DNA of 64,000 nucleotides, from NCBI RefSeq assembly GCF_015694705.1, contig NZ_JADQDR010000001.1:868001-932000 (forward strand). The letters are read 5' to 3'. Source of the stretch: Pontibacter rufus. Its GTDB lineage: Bacteria > Bacteroidota > Bacteroidia > Cytophagales > Hymenobacteraceae. This document shows positions 32,888 through 40,181 of this stretch, piece after piece; position 1 is the first letter of the stretch, and each line of letters starts with the position of its first letter. The notes beneath the pieces were generated by a model. It saw nothing but the letters and a program-made list of their open reading frames with translations. It made no database searches and was not told the DNA's origin. A program made the position numbers and the translations under genes.

Positions 32888-33306
32888 AGAGCGGCTTACA
32901 AATGGTGGCGGACGTGGCCATGTTGCTGAAGGTGCCGGAAATCACCGGTATAATCAGCGGCAGCATCTGGCAGCACCAGCGGCCGGCCAACAGCAGAAAC
33001 GAGGACGTGGTAATCAACTCCCTGGCACTTACCAACCAGCAGCTGCAGCAAGGCGTAGTGAACGTCAACATTCATGTGCCGAACCTAAAGCTGAACCTCG
33101 ACGGTGCCACCGACAACACCATGCCGGATTTAGCCCGCATGTACGAAATTGAGCAGGCGATTTACCCTATTCTGGAAGCCTGTTGGAAAGATTCTTTCCA
33201 TACCGACATTGACGAACCCGGCCAGCCTTACCAGGATGGCGCTAATTGGTACCTGAACATCAGAGTGAACTATTATTCATTACAGGAAAATTATCAAAAT
33301 CTATAA
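32884..33306 (+). CDS. tail terminator / completion protein
   Basis: The 140-residue protein has 'GLQMVADVAMLLKVPEI', 'ISGSIWQHQRPANSRNEDVVINSLAL', 'VNVNIHVPNL' and ends 'WYLNIRVNYYSL'. Alternating strands with a helix around 'MYEIEQAIYPILEACW' are usual for proteins that cap the tail tube. Position directly before the tube gene supports the role. Confidence 0.65.
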   Translation: MKSGLQMVADVAMLLKVPEITGIISGSIWQHQRPANSRNEDVVINSLALTNQQLQQGVVNVNIHVPNLKLNLDGATDNTMPDLARMYEIEQAIYPILEACWKDSFHTDIDEPGQPYQDGANWYLNIRVNYYSLQENYQNL

Positions 33307-33308
33307 TT

Positions 33309-33884
33309 ATGGCAATTACTCCAATAAGCGGCATTGAGCGATTAGACTTTGCCCCGGCATATAAAAATATAGCCGATGCCCCGCTAGACGCTGCCTGGCG
33401 TCGCGTGGAAAACATAAATAACGGCACTGTCTCCTTAACGCAGAATGAAGACAGCGTGAACCAGATCATCCCTGAAGATAAAGACGTGGCGGAGGTTACG
33501 CTCTCTACTCCGGGCGAGGCTGACACGTTTAATTTTTCCACTCTGGACTTTACGCAGGAGAACTTTGCAGACCTGTTCAATGTGGCATTCGATGCAGCAA
33601 CCAGTACCACAACATTTAAAGCGCAACGCAAAGTCGCTAACCTGGCTATCCGGATGACTACGCGCCCGGTGAATGGTATTAAGTACATCATCACGTTCCC
33701 CAACACGGACGCACGCTCCAGGGTAGAAAATCCATTCACGAAGGATGGGCTGGTGCAGATTTCGGCCACGGCGACCATCCTTTCATTCATCGACGCTGAT
33801 GGTGAGGAAGCCACCCGCACGATGCAAATGGTGAAGGCTGACGGCACCGTTATAGACAGCACCCCGGCAGTTCCGGCAGGGTAA
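33309..33884 (+). CDS. major tail tube protein
   Basis: I use the ATG at 33309 (191 residues); the longer frame overlaps the preceding gene. The sequence is beta-rich and acidic ('GTVSLTQNEDSV', 'AEVTLSTPGEADTFNFSTLDFTQENF', 'LAIRMTTRPVNGIKYIITFPN', 'VQISATATILSF'), consistent with the tube fold. A hairpin terminator 27 bp after its stop and its high-expression place are usual for this gene. No sheath gene is nearby. Confidence 0.8.
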   Translation: MAITPISGIERLDFAPAYKNIADAPLDAAWRRVENINNGTVSLTQNEDSVNQIIPEDKDVAEVTLSTPGEADTFNFSTLDFTQENFADLFNVAFDAATSTTTFKAQRKVANLAIRMTTRPVNGIKYIITFPNTDARSRVENPFTKDGLVQISATATILSFIDADGEEATRTMQMVKADGTVIDSTPAVPAG

Positions 33885-33911
33885 GGATAAGTTTGTTTTC
33901 ATAGCTCCTGT

Positions 33912-33945
33912 TAAAGCCCTTCCTTTTAGCTAGGGCTTTACTTTT
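33912..33945 (+). terminator. terminator after the tail tube gene
   Basis: TAAAGCCCT (33912-33920) and AGGGCTTTA (33932-33940) form a perfect 9-bp stem with an 11-nt loop, followed by CTTTT. A partial terminator here would keep tube protein levels above those of the chaperone and tape-measure genes. Confidence 0.65.
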
Positions 33946-33962
33946 CCAAATTAAAACAACCT

Positions 33963-34484
33963 ATGCAAGAAGAGGAAATCATAAAAGGAGTAGCGGAGAC
34001 TATCACCGAAAAGCCAAAGCTGACGGTAACCATAGACGTAAAGCGCCGCACCTGGCTGGACAGGCTATTGCGGCGCCCGAAAGCACGGGTATTCGTCGTG
34101 AAGCCTACAACCGTGGCTACTATGCTGATCATCAGCGGCCATGCGGGACTGATGGACAGCGGGCTTCTGCAGGCGGCTTTGCAGTCAGAGAAGAACAGGA
34201 TACCGGCGATGCTGGCAGCGATTCACGCCAACTTAAAGGATGTGATTTTCGGGGTGGCCACCATTATCCAGAACAACGGAGAAGAACCCGCCGCCAAACT
34301 GCTGCAGTGGCTTTCAAAGAACACCGACGCACTGGACCTGGCAGAAATTATAGTGCCTGTGTTGGGGTCGACCTACATGCAGGTTTTTTTGAATTCTATC
34401 GTCTTGGTGAAAGGTACCGAAAGCATCCTGAAGCCAAAAACGAGCCCAGGCGAACAAGGGGAGATGATAGCCCCTGGAGAATAA
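33963..34484 (+). CDS. tail assembly chaperone, short form
   Basis: The 173-residue protein lies between the tube and tape-measure genes, where gpG-type chaperones are found. It is helical, with 'KPTTVATMLIISGHAGLMDSG' and 'LKDVIFGVATIIQNNGEEPAAKLLQWLSKNT'. A TTTTTTG slippery site near codons 142-143 allows part of the ribosomes to enter the -1 frame and make a longer protein. The short product would coat the tape-measure protein and the long one would bring in the tube protein, as shown for lambda G and GT. Confidence 0.75.
   Translation: MQEEEIIKGVAETITEKPKLTVTIDVKRRTWLDRLLRRPKARVFVVKPTTVATMLIISGHAGLMDSGLLQAALQSEKNRIPAMLAAIHANLKDVIFGVATIIQNNGEEPAAKLLQWLSKNTDALDLAEIIVPVLGSTYMQVFLNSIVLVKGTESILKPKTSPGEQGEMIAPGE
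34385..34391 (+). other. -1 frameshift slippery heptamer T TTT TTG
   Basis: In the zero frame the codons are GTT TTT TTG, so the bases 34385-34391 fit X XXY YYZ exactly. After slipping by one base both tRNAs re-pair, and the next codon is GAA at 34391. The -1 frame is open to 34648. A downstream stimulator was not mapped. Confidence 0.6.
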
Positions 34485-34648
34485 TCGGAAGTTACAGGAA
34501 GTACTTTGGCGAAACCCGCGAAGCTGTTATGGCCATGAGCTGGGAAAACTTTGTAGCTGACCTGGCCTCCATCCCGGTGTATGAAACGGAAGAGGAGAAA
34601 GAGAAAGTCAATGCGCCCGTGGATGCGGCGGAGCTATTCAAGATGTGA
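34391..34648 (+). CDS. tail assembly chaperone, -1 frame extension
   Basis: This part is translated only after the -1 shift, giving a fusion of about 228 residues. Its last 50 residues 'SYRKYFGETREAVMAMSWEN' and 'LASIPVYETEEEKEKV' look like real protein sequence and are not preceded by a good start of their own. The stop lies 9 bp before the first tape-measure start remnant. The shift position is the best candidate; a later shift, nearer 34470, cannot be excluded. Confidence 0.6.
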   Translation, partial: EFYRLGERYRKHPEAKNEPRRTRGDDSPWRIIGSYRKYFGETREAVMAMSWENFVADLASIPVYETEEEKEKVNAPVDAAELFKM

Positions 34649-34657
34649 TTAACAACC

Positions 34658-34688
34658 ATGGCGGTAAAGGTAAGCGGCAACAGGAGGC
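34658..34688 (+). pseudogene. remnant A of a tape-measure gene start
   Basis: The codons read MAVKVSGNRR, matching the first nine residues of the intact tape-measure protein (MAVKVSGNRG at 35602). Six of the eight codons after ATG differ synonymously, so this is not a recent duplication. It lies at the correct distance from the chaperone gene. It stops being tape-measure-like exactly at the stop codon of the reverse lipoprotein gene. Confidence 0.7.
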
Positions 34689-35018
34689 TTAATAACCTCT
34701 GGGGATGGCAACTACCTCATTTTTATAAACATCAATGTCAAAGGTATCAGTATAGGCTCGAATGCTACCGTTCTGCGCCCGCGCTTTGAATTTATGAATG
34801 ACGCTGCCAGATAGTTTTAAAATTGTGCCATCTGTATCTGCTATGAAAAATGCTGTATCAATGTCGCTGTAAGAAACCGGTGAGTAATCTTCCACCTGTG
34901 TTGCTTGATAGAAGGCGCCAATTTGGGTTTTCACATTTTCCATAACATCGGGTAGCGTATTGGATCCGGAAGAGCAGGCACACAAGCATGACAAAGTAAC
35001 GAAGAGCAGTTGTTTCAT
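34689..35018 (-). CDS. lipoprotein inserted before the tape-measure gene, copy 1
   Basis: I start at the ATG at 35018 (109 residues), where MKQ, a short hydrophobic helix and CLCACSS give a lipobox with the lipidated Cys near residue 13-15; the upstream extension is not signal-like. The mature domain is small with 'DTDGTILKLSGSVIHKF' strands. It faces the late operon and would be made from its own promoter, also in the lysogen. Lipoproteins in this place in other phages block DNA entry of related phages. That is the favoured hypothesis. Confidence 0.65.
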   Translation of the reverse strand: MKQLLFVTLSCLCACSSGSNTLPDVMENVKTQIGAFYQATQVEDYSPVSYSDIDTAFFIADTDGTILKLSGSVIHKFKARAQNGSIRAYTDTFDIDVYKNEVVAIPRGY

Positions 35019-35064
35019 AAAATTAGATTTAGCAGGTAAAGTATAAAAGACAAACATAGGGAAA

Positions 35065-35139
35065 ATGGCTTCAAGAACTACTGGGAGCACAGGGATACAG
35101 GGCATCATCGGTACGTTTGATATTCCTGATTTAAAGGCA
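35065..35139 (+). pseudogene. remnant B of a different tape-measure gene start
   Basis: The reading frame begins MASRTTGSTGIQGIIGTFDI and continues PDLKA. It aligns to the intact tape-measure start around 'GLHFIGTWDVSEIEAN' (G-I-x-x-I-I-G-T-F-D-I versus G-L-x-F-I-G-T-W-D-V, one gap). It is clearly a diverged N-terminus. Tape-measure similarity ends exactly where the stop codon of the second lipoprotein gene begins (35140). Confidence 0.6.
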
Positions 35140-35496
35140 CTAATATGTTTCTACAATAGGAATAGTCAAATCTTGCTCATGCCTGTAATCCTCACCCTCA
35201 TCCTGAAGTATCACCTTTTTATAACCCATTTTTTGCCATGCTTTATACGACCCATTAGTTTGAAATTTTCTATCCCAAACATCATCAAACAAAAGATATG
35301 ACAAGATTAAAATATCACTGCTATCACCTTCAACATCAACTTTAACATCCATGCCATCATCAAGGAAAGCGTTCCGAAGTTCATGTTGATGCCATAACCT
35401 GGTTCCTGAATTTGGCTTGTTTTGCTCCTTTGGTTGGCAGGATAATAAAACGAACATCATAAGCACAACGGCTAGGGTTGTCGGAAGTTTATTCAT
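35140..35496 (-). CDS. lipoprotein inserted before the tape-measure gene, copy 2
   Basis: The ATG at 35496 gives 118 residues with MNK, the hydrophobic stretch 'LPTTLAVVLMMFVLL' and lipobox LLSC. The mature part, 'DGMDVKVDVEGDSSDILILS' and 'KAWQKMGYKKVILQDEGEDY', is unlike copy 1 in sequence but similar in size. It has the same reverse orientation and ends against a tape-measure remnant in the same manner. A paired role with the tape-measure N-terminus is inference. Confidence 0.65.
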   Translation of the reverse strand: MNKLPTTLAVVLMMFVLLSCQPKEQNKPNSGTRLWHQHELRNAFLDDGMDVKVDVEGDSSDILILSYLLFDDVWDRKFQTNGSYKAWQKMGYKKVILQDEGEDYRHEQDLTIPIVETY

Positions 35497-35601
35497 GATA
35501 AGCATCATTAGGTAAGCGGGAATATTTACAGCAAAAGAGGGCATAATGTTTTTTTGGTTTGAAAGCCTGAATCAATAATCAATATCTAAAAAGCGCACGC
35601 A

Positions 35602-38600
35602 ATGGCAGTTAAAGTAAGTGGGAACCGTGGTCTTCATTTTATTGGGACGTGGGACGTCTCAGAAATTGAGGCCAACTCGAAGAAGGTGTTAGCTCTTATA
35701 GGTAATGTAAAGAAAGCTGTAAACGCTGTAGGTTCCAATAGCGGACAGGATGATTCTTACCAGAAAGGGCAGGTTGCTATTCAAAATGCGCTTGCCGATA
35801 GCCGTATTGCATTGCAGCGATTGAAAGAAGAACAGCAGGCACAGCGCACCGAGCAGGAAAAAACGAAAGCTTCAGCACAGGAATATAAAAAAGAACTGTT
35901 ACGCCTAAAAGTCGAGGAACAGGCGCTGAATAACCAATACAAAGCGGGCCGCGTCGCCTTGGTGGAGTATAACCTTGAGCAAAAACGACTGGCACAGGCT
36001 CAAAAAGAAGCGGCAAAACAGCAGCAGGCCGCTACACAAGCCATAAAAGACAGCGCAAGAGCCAGCAAAAGCCAGGAACAGGAAATACAGCGGACTATTA
36101 GCGGGTTAGAGCAGGAAGCTATCCTGTTTCAAAAGCTTCAAAGGGAGGCCGCTATTTATAAGGCTGGCATTGCGGGCACAACCAATACCGAGCTGCAAGA
36201 TAAATATAATAGAAAGCTTCAGGAGACCAGCCGTATTCTCCAACAGTTAACCCCGAAGTCCAACAGGAGCGTTATTACGCCCGGACTGAATACACCATCC
36301 CTTAAAAGCGATGTAGATGATCAGGTAAAGGCAATCGGCAGATTAGGCGAGGGGTGGAAAGCCAGTGCCAAAGAGCAGGTAGGGGCCATAGAGCGGGTTA
36401 AGCAGCAATTAAAATCCCTTCAGGAGCAGGCTTCCAAAGCACCGGCAGCGGCCTTGCCAAACCTCAATAAAGAAATTGAGGCAACTAAAAACGAGCTTAA
36501 AAGGCTTAACGCTATTGGCACAAAAGCCTTTGATGATACAAACAATGCAGGAAAGAAAGTTGAGGGAACACTCAACAGATTAAAACGTGCTGCTGAGCTT
36601 TACAAACAAGCCTCTGCCGGCACTGAAAATATTGAGCTACGGACAAAATACAATCAGAAGCTTCAGGATACAGAAGAGCGCATCCGTCAGGTATCAAACC
36701 AGGGCAAAGCTGGCTTTGATGCAATGGGTAATAAGATTAAGGATAATACCAGCCTTTTAGGCAAGTTTGGGGGGCAGATAACAAGCATTGCAGGAGCATT
36801 AGGTATAGCGTTCGGGATTCAACAATTGGTGCAATGGGGCAAGGAGCTTTTTAACCTTACCGTAAAGGCATCGGGCATAGAAAGAGCTTTTACCAGTATT
36901 GGTGATTCTTCATACTTGGAAAAGCTGAGAGAAGAAACCAAGGGATTTGTAGGAGATTTGGAGTTAGAACAGTTGGCTGTTAAAGCAAAAAACCTGAATG
37001 TTCCGCTTGATCAACTTGGAACATATCTGTCCTTTGCTTCACAGCGCGCTAAAGACACCGGAGAAAGTGTTGATACGCTCGTTTCTAAAATAATCGAGGG
37101 CCTTGGCAAAGAATCTCCCAGAATTATAGATGATTTGGGCATCTCGCAAAAGGAACTGAATGCAGAGATACAGAAAACCGGCAGTTTCTCCACAGCTGTT
37201 TCAAATATCATAAAGCGTGATATGTCAGAAGCTGGTACAGCGGTCGACACGCTAGCTGACAAAACAAACAGGATCTCTGTAGGCTTCTCCAATGCCATCA
37301 AAAGTATAGGTAATTTCTTTGTAGAGGCATTTAGTCCCGATTTGGCCGATAGCGATAAAATCGGGCAATTAACGGCTAAGTCCCTGGCTCATTTCTCCGA
37401 CTTTAATAAAAAATCAGGGGCAGAGCAAAAGAAACTGATTAACGACCAATTACGGCTTGTCGCAACCCTTTCTGAAAGCTATAAAAAAGTAATGAAGGAA
37501 CGAGAGGGCATGTTCTCTGGAAGAAGCCAACTTGTTATCAATGACGACCGACGAGCATTTGGTGAACGACTGGCGGCAGCTCAGAATGTCCTGAAGACCC
37601 TCAAACAACAAAATACAGCCTACGAGACACAGCAGCGATTAGCACGTGGAATAGCCTCTATCAATGAATTACAGGAGAAGCAATCAAAATTGCAGGATAA
37701 AGCCTATGCCGAAATTGATCCGGCAATGCGCGATGCTCTTTTGAAACAGGCAGAGGAAGTTCAAAAGAAAATCGACAAAATATTAGGCAAAACAGACAAA
37801 TCAGTACGGAAAGCAGCAGAGGATGCGGCTGATATTGCTAAACAATCACTTCGTGAAAGATTATCGCTTTTAGAAAAGCTAAGCCAGGTAGCGGATAAAT
37901 ATTCAAGGAAATCCAAAACACAGAACGAAGAAGCCCTTCAGGCAGTACGGGACGAATTTGGGACTTTAGCTGATGATATAGCCGCCTTTAACAAGGATCC
38001 GAAAAACACGATCAAGATTGATGCTTCAAAACTTGACCCTATCCGCAAGCAGGCTATAGCAGACTTGACATACAGGCAATCAACTGAACAGGTCAAAATC
38101 CAGCTTTCAGAGGAACAGAAACTTTATGAAGATTATGAAAATTTTAAAATAACTTTTGGCACAGACAAAGCCAAAGAGCGCTATGCTAAAGTGCTGGATA
38201 TCTCCAAAACATACCAGCAACGCCTTGAGGAAGAGCTTTCCAAAGTACGCGCCATTCCAGTTGATGAGCTGACGGGGCCACAGCAGGAGCGTTACATTCA
38301 GCTGCTGGAGATGGAGAAAGTAGCAAAAACTGAGCAGCAGAAGAATTATGATGACCTGTTAAAAGACCTGCAAAGTTATGAAGAAAAGCGCCTCCTGCTA
38401 ACGCAAAACTATCAGGCAAAGCGCAAGCAGCTCGAAGGCAACACCAGTGCCATCGGTGAACTGGATAAAAACTACCAGGAAGACCTGAACGCCCTGGATG
38501 ATGCACATGCTGAAACATTGCAAGCCTTCAAAACCCTTTTCGCAGGCATAGAAGATTTGAGCGACAAAGCGGCCCGTCAAGTGGTGGCGGATGCCAAACG

Positions 38601-40179
38601 CCAACTGGATGCGCTACGGGCCGCCGGACGCATCAGCGAGGCGGAGTACCAGAAGATTAAGAAAACGCTTGACAGCACGAGCCAGGCCATTGACGCACGG
38701 CTGCCGCAAAAGCTCCAGGATTTATCCGGAGAGCTAAGGAGCATGGCCAGTGCTGTAGGGTTGGTAAACGAAGGTTTCGGCAACGTGCTCAATTCCGTCT
38801 CCAATGTCATACAAGGTGTGGCCCAAATCAAGGACAGCCTCAACGCCATCAAGCAGGCGCAGGCCAACGGAGGCTTGGACTTGTTCAGCGGCCTTTCTGC
38901 CGGCATGGGCATTGCCGGCGGCGTGTTTGCGGCCATCGGCGTCGTGAAAGGCATTGCCGATGCCATGAACGCCAAAGATGAAGCCAGGGCAAAGCGGGCA
39001 GCAGAACAGCAGCAGTATGCCTTTGACATGCAGGTCAGGCAGAATGAGGCGATTATAACCCAATTAGACCGACAGCTGGCCATCATCAAGGACATGTACG
39101 GCACCCAGCGCATCGAGGAGTATAAGCAGGCCATTATCGATGCCAACCAGGAGTACCAGAAGTTGTATGATGGCCTTAAGAAGCCAAATAACGACCCCAA
39201 AAACAGGGATGTAGGGCTGATGCAGCTTACAGGCATCAACAAAGAACTGGACGAAACCATTGCTAAATACAATGCAGGCCAAACAAGCTTATATGACTTG
39301 ATAAGAACTGCCGGCAAAGCAGGCCTGGAACTGAAGCCTCTAAATGAGCTTATCGACAAGTTAAATGATCCGAAACAGAGGGATAGCGCATTAGCAGACC
39401 TGCAGAAGCTTATGGACGAAGGGTTGATAGATGAGGCCACCGCCTCTACTATCAAGAGCATGTCGGAGATAAGCAGCAAGATAAAGGAAACGCTGAACGC
39501 CATCAATGCCGAGGTAACGGGCTTTACCCTGGATTCGCTGATTGATGATATCGTGGGGCTTTTCGCTGATGGTGGAGACCTGGCAGGGGATGCATTTAAC
39601 AAAAGCTTTAATGAGCAGGTGCAAAAATCCCTTTTGCAGACATTCCAGCGCGATTATTTAGAAAAGCAACTGCAAGATTACTATACTTTATTTGCCGACC
39701 TCTCTGAATCAGGCGGCTCGCTGGATAAAAACGAGATAGCGGAACTGAGGAAAGAATATGAGCGCGTCCTGAAAGAAGCGCAGCAGAAATTTGCAGACAT
39801 GGAAGCGGTTACCGGGGTTGATATGAACAATCCCTCTGGCAATGGCTCCAATCAGAATACCTTACCAGGCGCAATACGTGCCTCCCTTACCGAAGAAACC
39901 GGAGGCAAGCTTGCAGGCATCTATCAAGGCATCTTTGGCCTCAACAAACAGCAGTTGTCCGAACTACAGGGGATGGCTGGCAGCATAGCCGCGTGCTATG
40001 GTGTCGCGGTTCAAAGCGTCAACTACTTGGAGCGCATTGATTATAATACCCGCATGGGCTATGAGAGCGGGCACAGGATAGAGGGCCAACTTGTAAAGAT
40101 GGGAGATTCACTAAATACGATTTCCAAAAACACTTCCGGCGGTACTGCTTCCGCCCGGGATTTAGGACTTGACGGATAG
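35602..40179 (+). CDS. tape-measure protein
   Basis: At 1525 residues this is the longest gene. Residues 50-370 are coiled coil rich in Gln, Lys and Glu. A hydrophobic segment near 383-420 ('SIAGALGIAFGIQQLVQWGKELF') and another near 1090-1125 ('GLSAGMGIAGGVFAAIGVV') may insert in the host membrane during ejection. The rest is helical repeats, ending 'SGHRIEGQLVKMGDSLNTIS'. Length sets the tail length; at about 0.15 nm per residue this would be near 230 nm. The first 2.5 kb looks more AT-rich than the rest, and two truncated alternative starts lie just upstream. Confidence 0.93.
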   Translation: MAVKVSGNRGLHFIGTWDVSEIEANSKKVLALIGNVKKAVNAVGSNSGQDDSYQKGQVAIQNALADSRIALQRLKEEQQAQRTEQEKTKASAQEYKKELLRLKVEEQALNNQYKAGRVALVEYNLEQKRLAQAQKEAAKQQQAATQAIKDSARASKSQEQEIQRTISGLEQEAILFQKLQREAAIYKAGIAGTTNTELQDKYNRKLQETSRILQQLTPKSNRSVITPGLNTPSLKSDVDDQVKAIGRLGEGWKASAKEQVGAIERVKQQLKSLQEQASKAPAAALPNLNKEIEATKNELKRLNAIGTKAFDDTNNAGKKVEGTLNRLKRAAELYKQASAGTENIELRTKYNQKLQDTEERIRQVSNQGKAGFDAMGNKIKDNTSLLGKFGGQITSIAGALGIAFGIQQLVQWGKELFNLTVKASGIERAFTSIGDSSYLEKLREETKGFVGDLELEQLAVKAKNLNVPLDQLGTYLSFASQRAKDTGESVDTLVSKIIEGLGKESPRIIDDLGISQKELNAEIQKTGSFSTAVSNIIKRDMSEAGTAVDTLADKTNRISVGFSNAIKSIGNFFVEAFSPDLADSDKIGQLTAKSLAHFSDFNKKSGAEQKKLINDQLRLVATLSESYKKVMKEREGMFSGRSQLVINDDRRAFGERLAAAQNVLKTLKQQNTAYETQQRLARGIASINELQEKQSKLQDKAYAEIDPAMRDALLKQAEEVQKKIDKILGKTDKSVRKAAEDAADIAKQSLRERLSLLEKLSQVADKYSRKSKTQNEEALQAVRDEFGTLADDIAAFNKDPKNTIKIDASKLDPIRKQAIADLTYRQSTEQVKIQLSEEQKLYEDYENFKITFGTDKAKERYAKVLDISKTYQQRLEEELSKVRAIPVDELTGPQQERYIQLLEMEKVAKTEQQKNYDDLLKDLQSYEEKRLLLTQNYQAKRKQLEGNTSAIGELDKNYQEDLNALDDAHAETLQAFKTLFAGIEDLSDKAARQVVADAKRQLDALRAAGRISEAEYQKIKKTLDSTSQAIDARLPQKLQDLSGELRSMASAVGLVNEGFGNVLNSVSNVIQGVAQIKDSLNAIKQAQANGGLDLFSGLSAGMGIAGGVFAAIGVVKGIADAMNAKDEARAKRAAEQQQYAFDMQVRQNEAIITQLDRQLAIIKDMYGTQRIEEYKQAIIDANQEYQKLYDGLKKPNNDPKNRDVGLMQLTGINKELDETIAKYNAGQTSLYDLIRTAGKAGLELKPLNELIDKLNDPKQRDSALADLQKLMDEGLIDEATASTIKSMSEISSKIKETLNAINAEVTGFTLDSLIDDIVGLFADGGDLAGDAFNKSFNEQVQKSLLQTFQRDYLEKQLQDYYTLFADLSESGGSLDKNEIAELRKEYERVLKEAQQKFADMEAVTGVDMNNPSGNGSNQNTLPGAIRASLTEETGGKLAGIYQGIFGLNKQQLSELQGMAGSIAACYGVAVQSVNYLERIDYNTRMGYESGHRIEGQLVKMGDSLNTISKNTSGGTASARDLGLDG

Positions 40180-40181
40180 AA

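Noticed and set aside
34658..34789. A small gene starting at 34658
   Set aside because: After the tape-measure-like first ten codons the frame runs antisense through the lipoprotein gene and has no protein character.
38577..39602. A 341-residue reverse-strand reading frame inside the tape-measure gene
   Set aside because: It lies within a convincing 1525-residue tape-measure frame and its sequence is Ser/Leu-rich without a domain, as expected for an antisense shadow.
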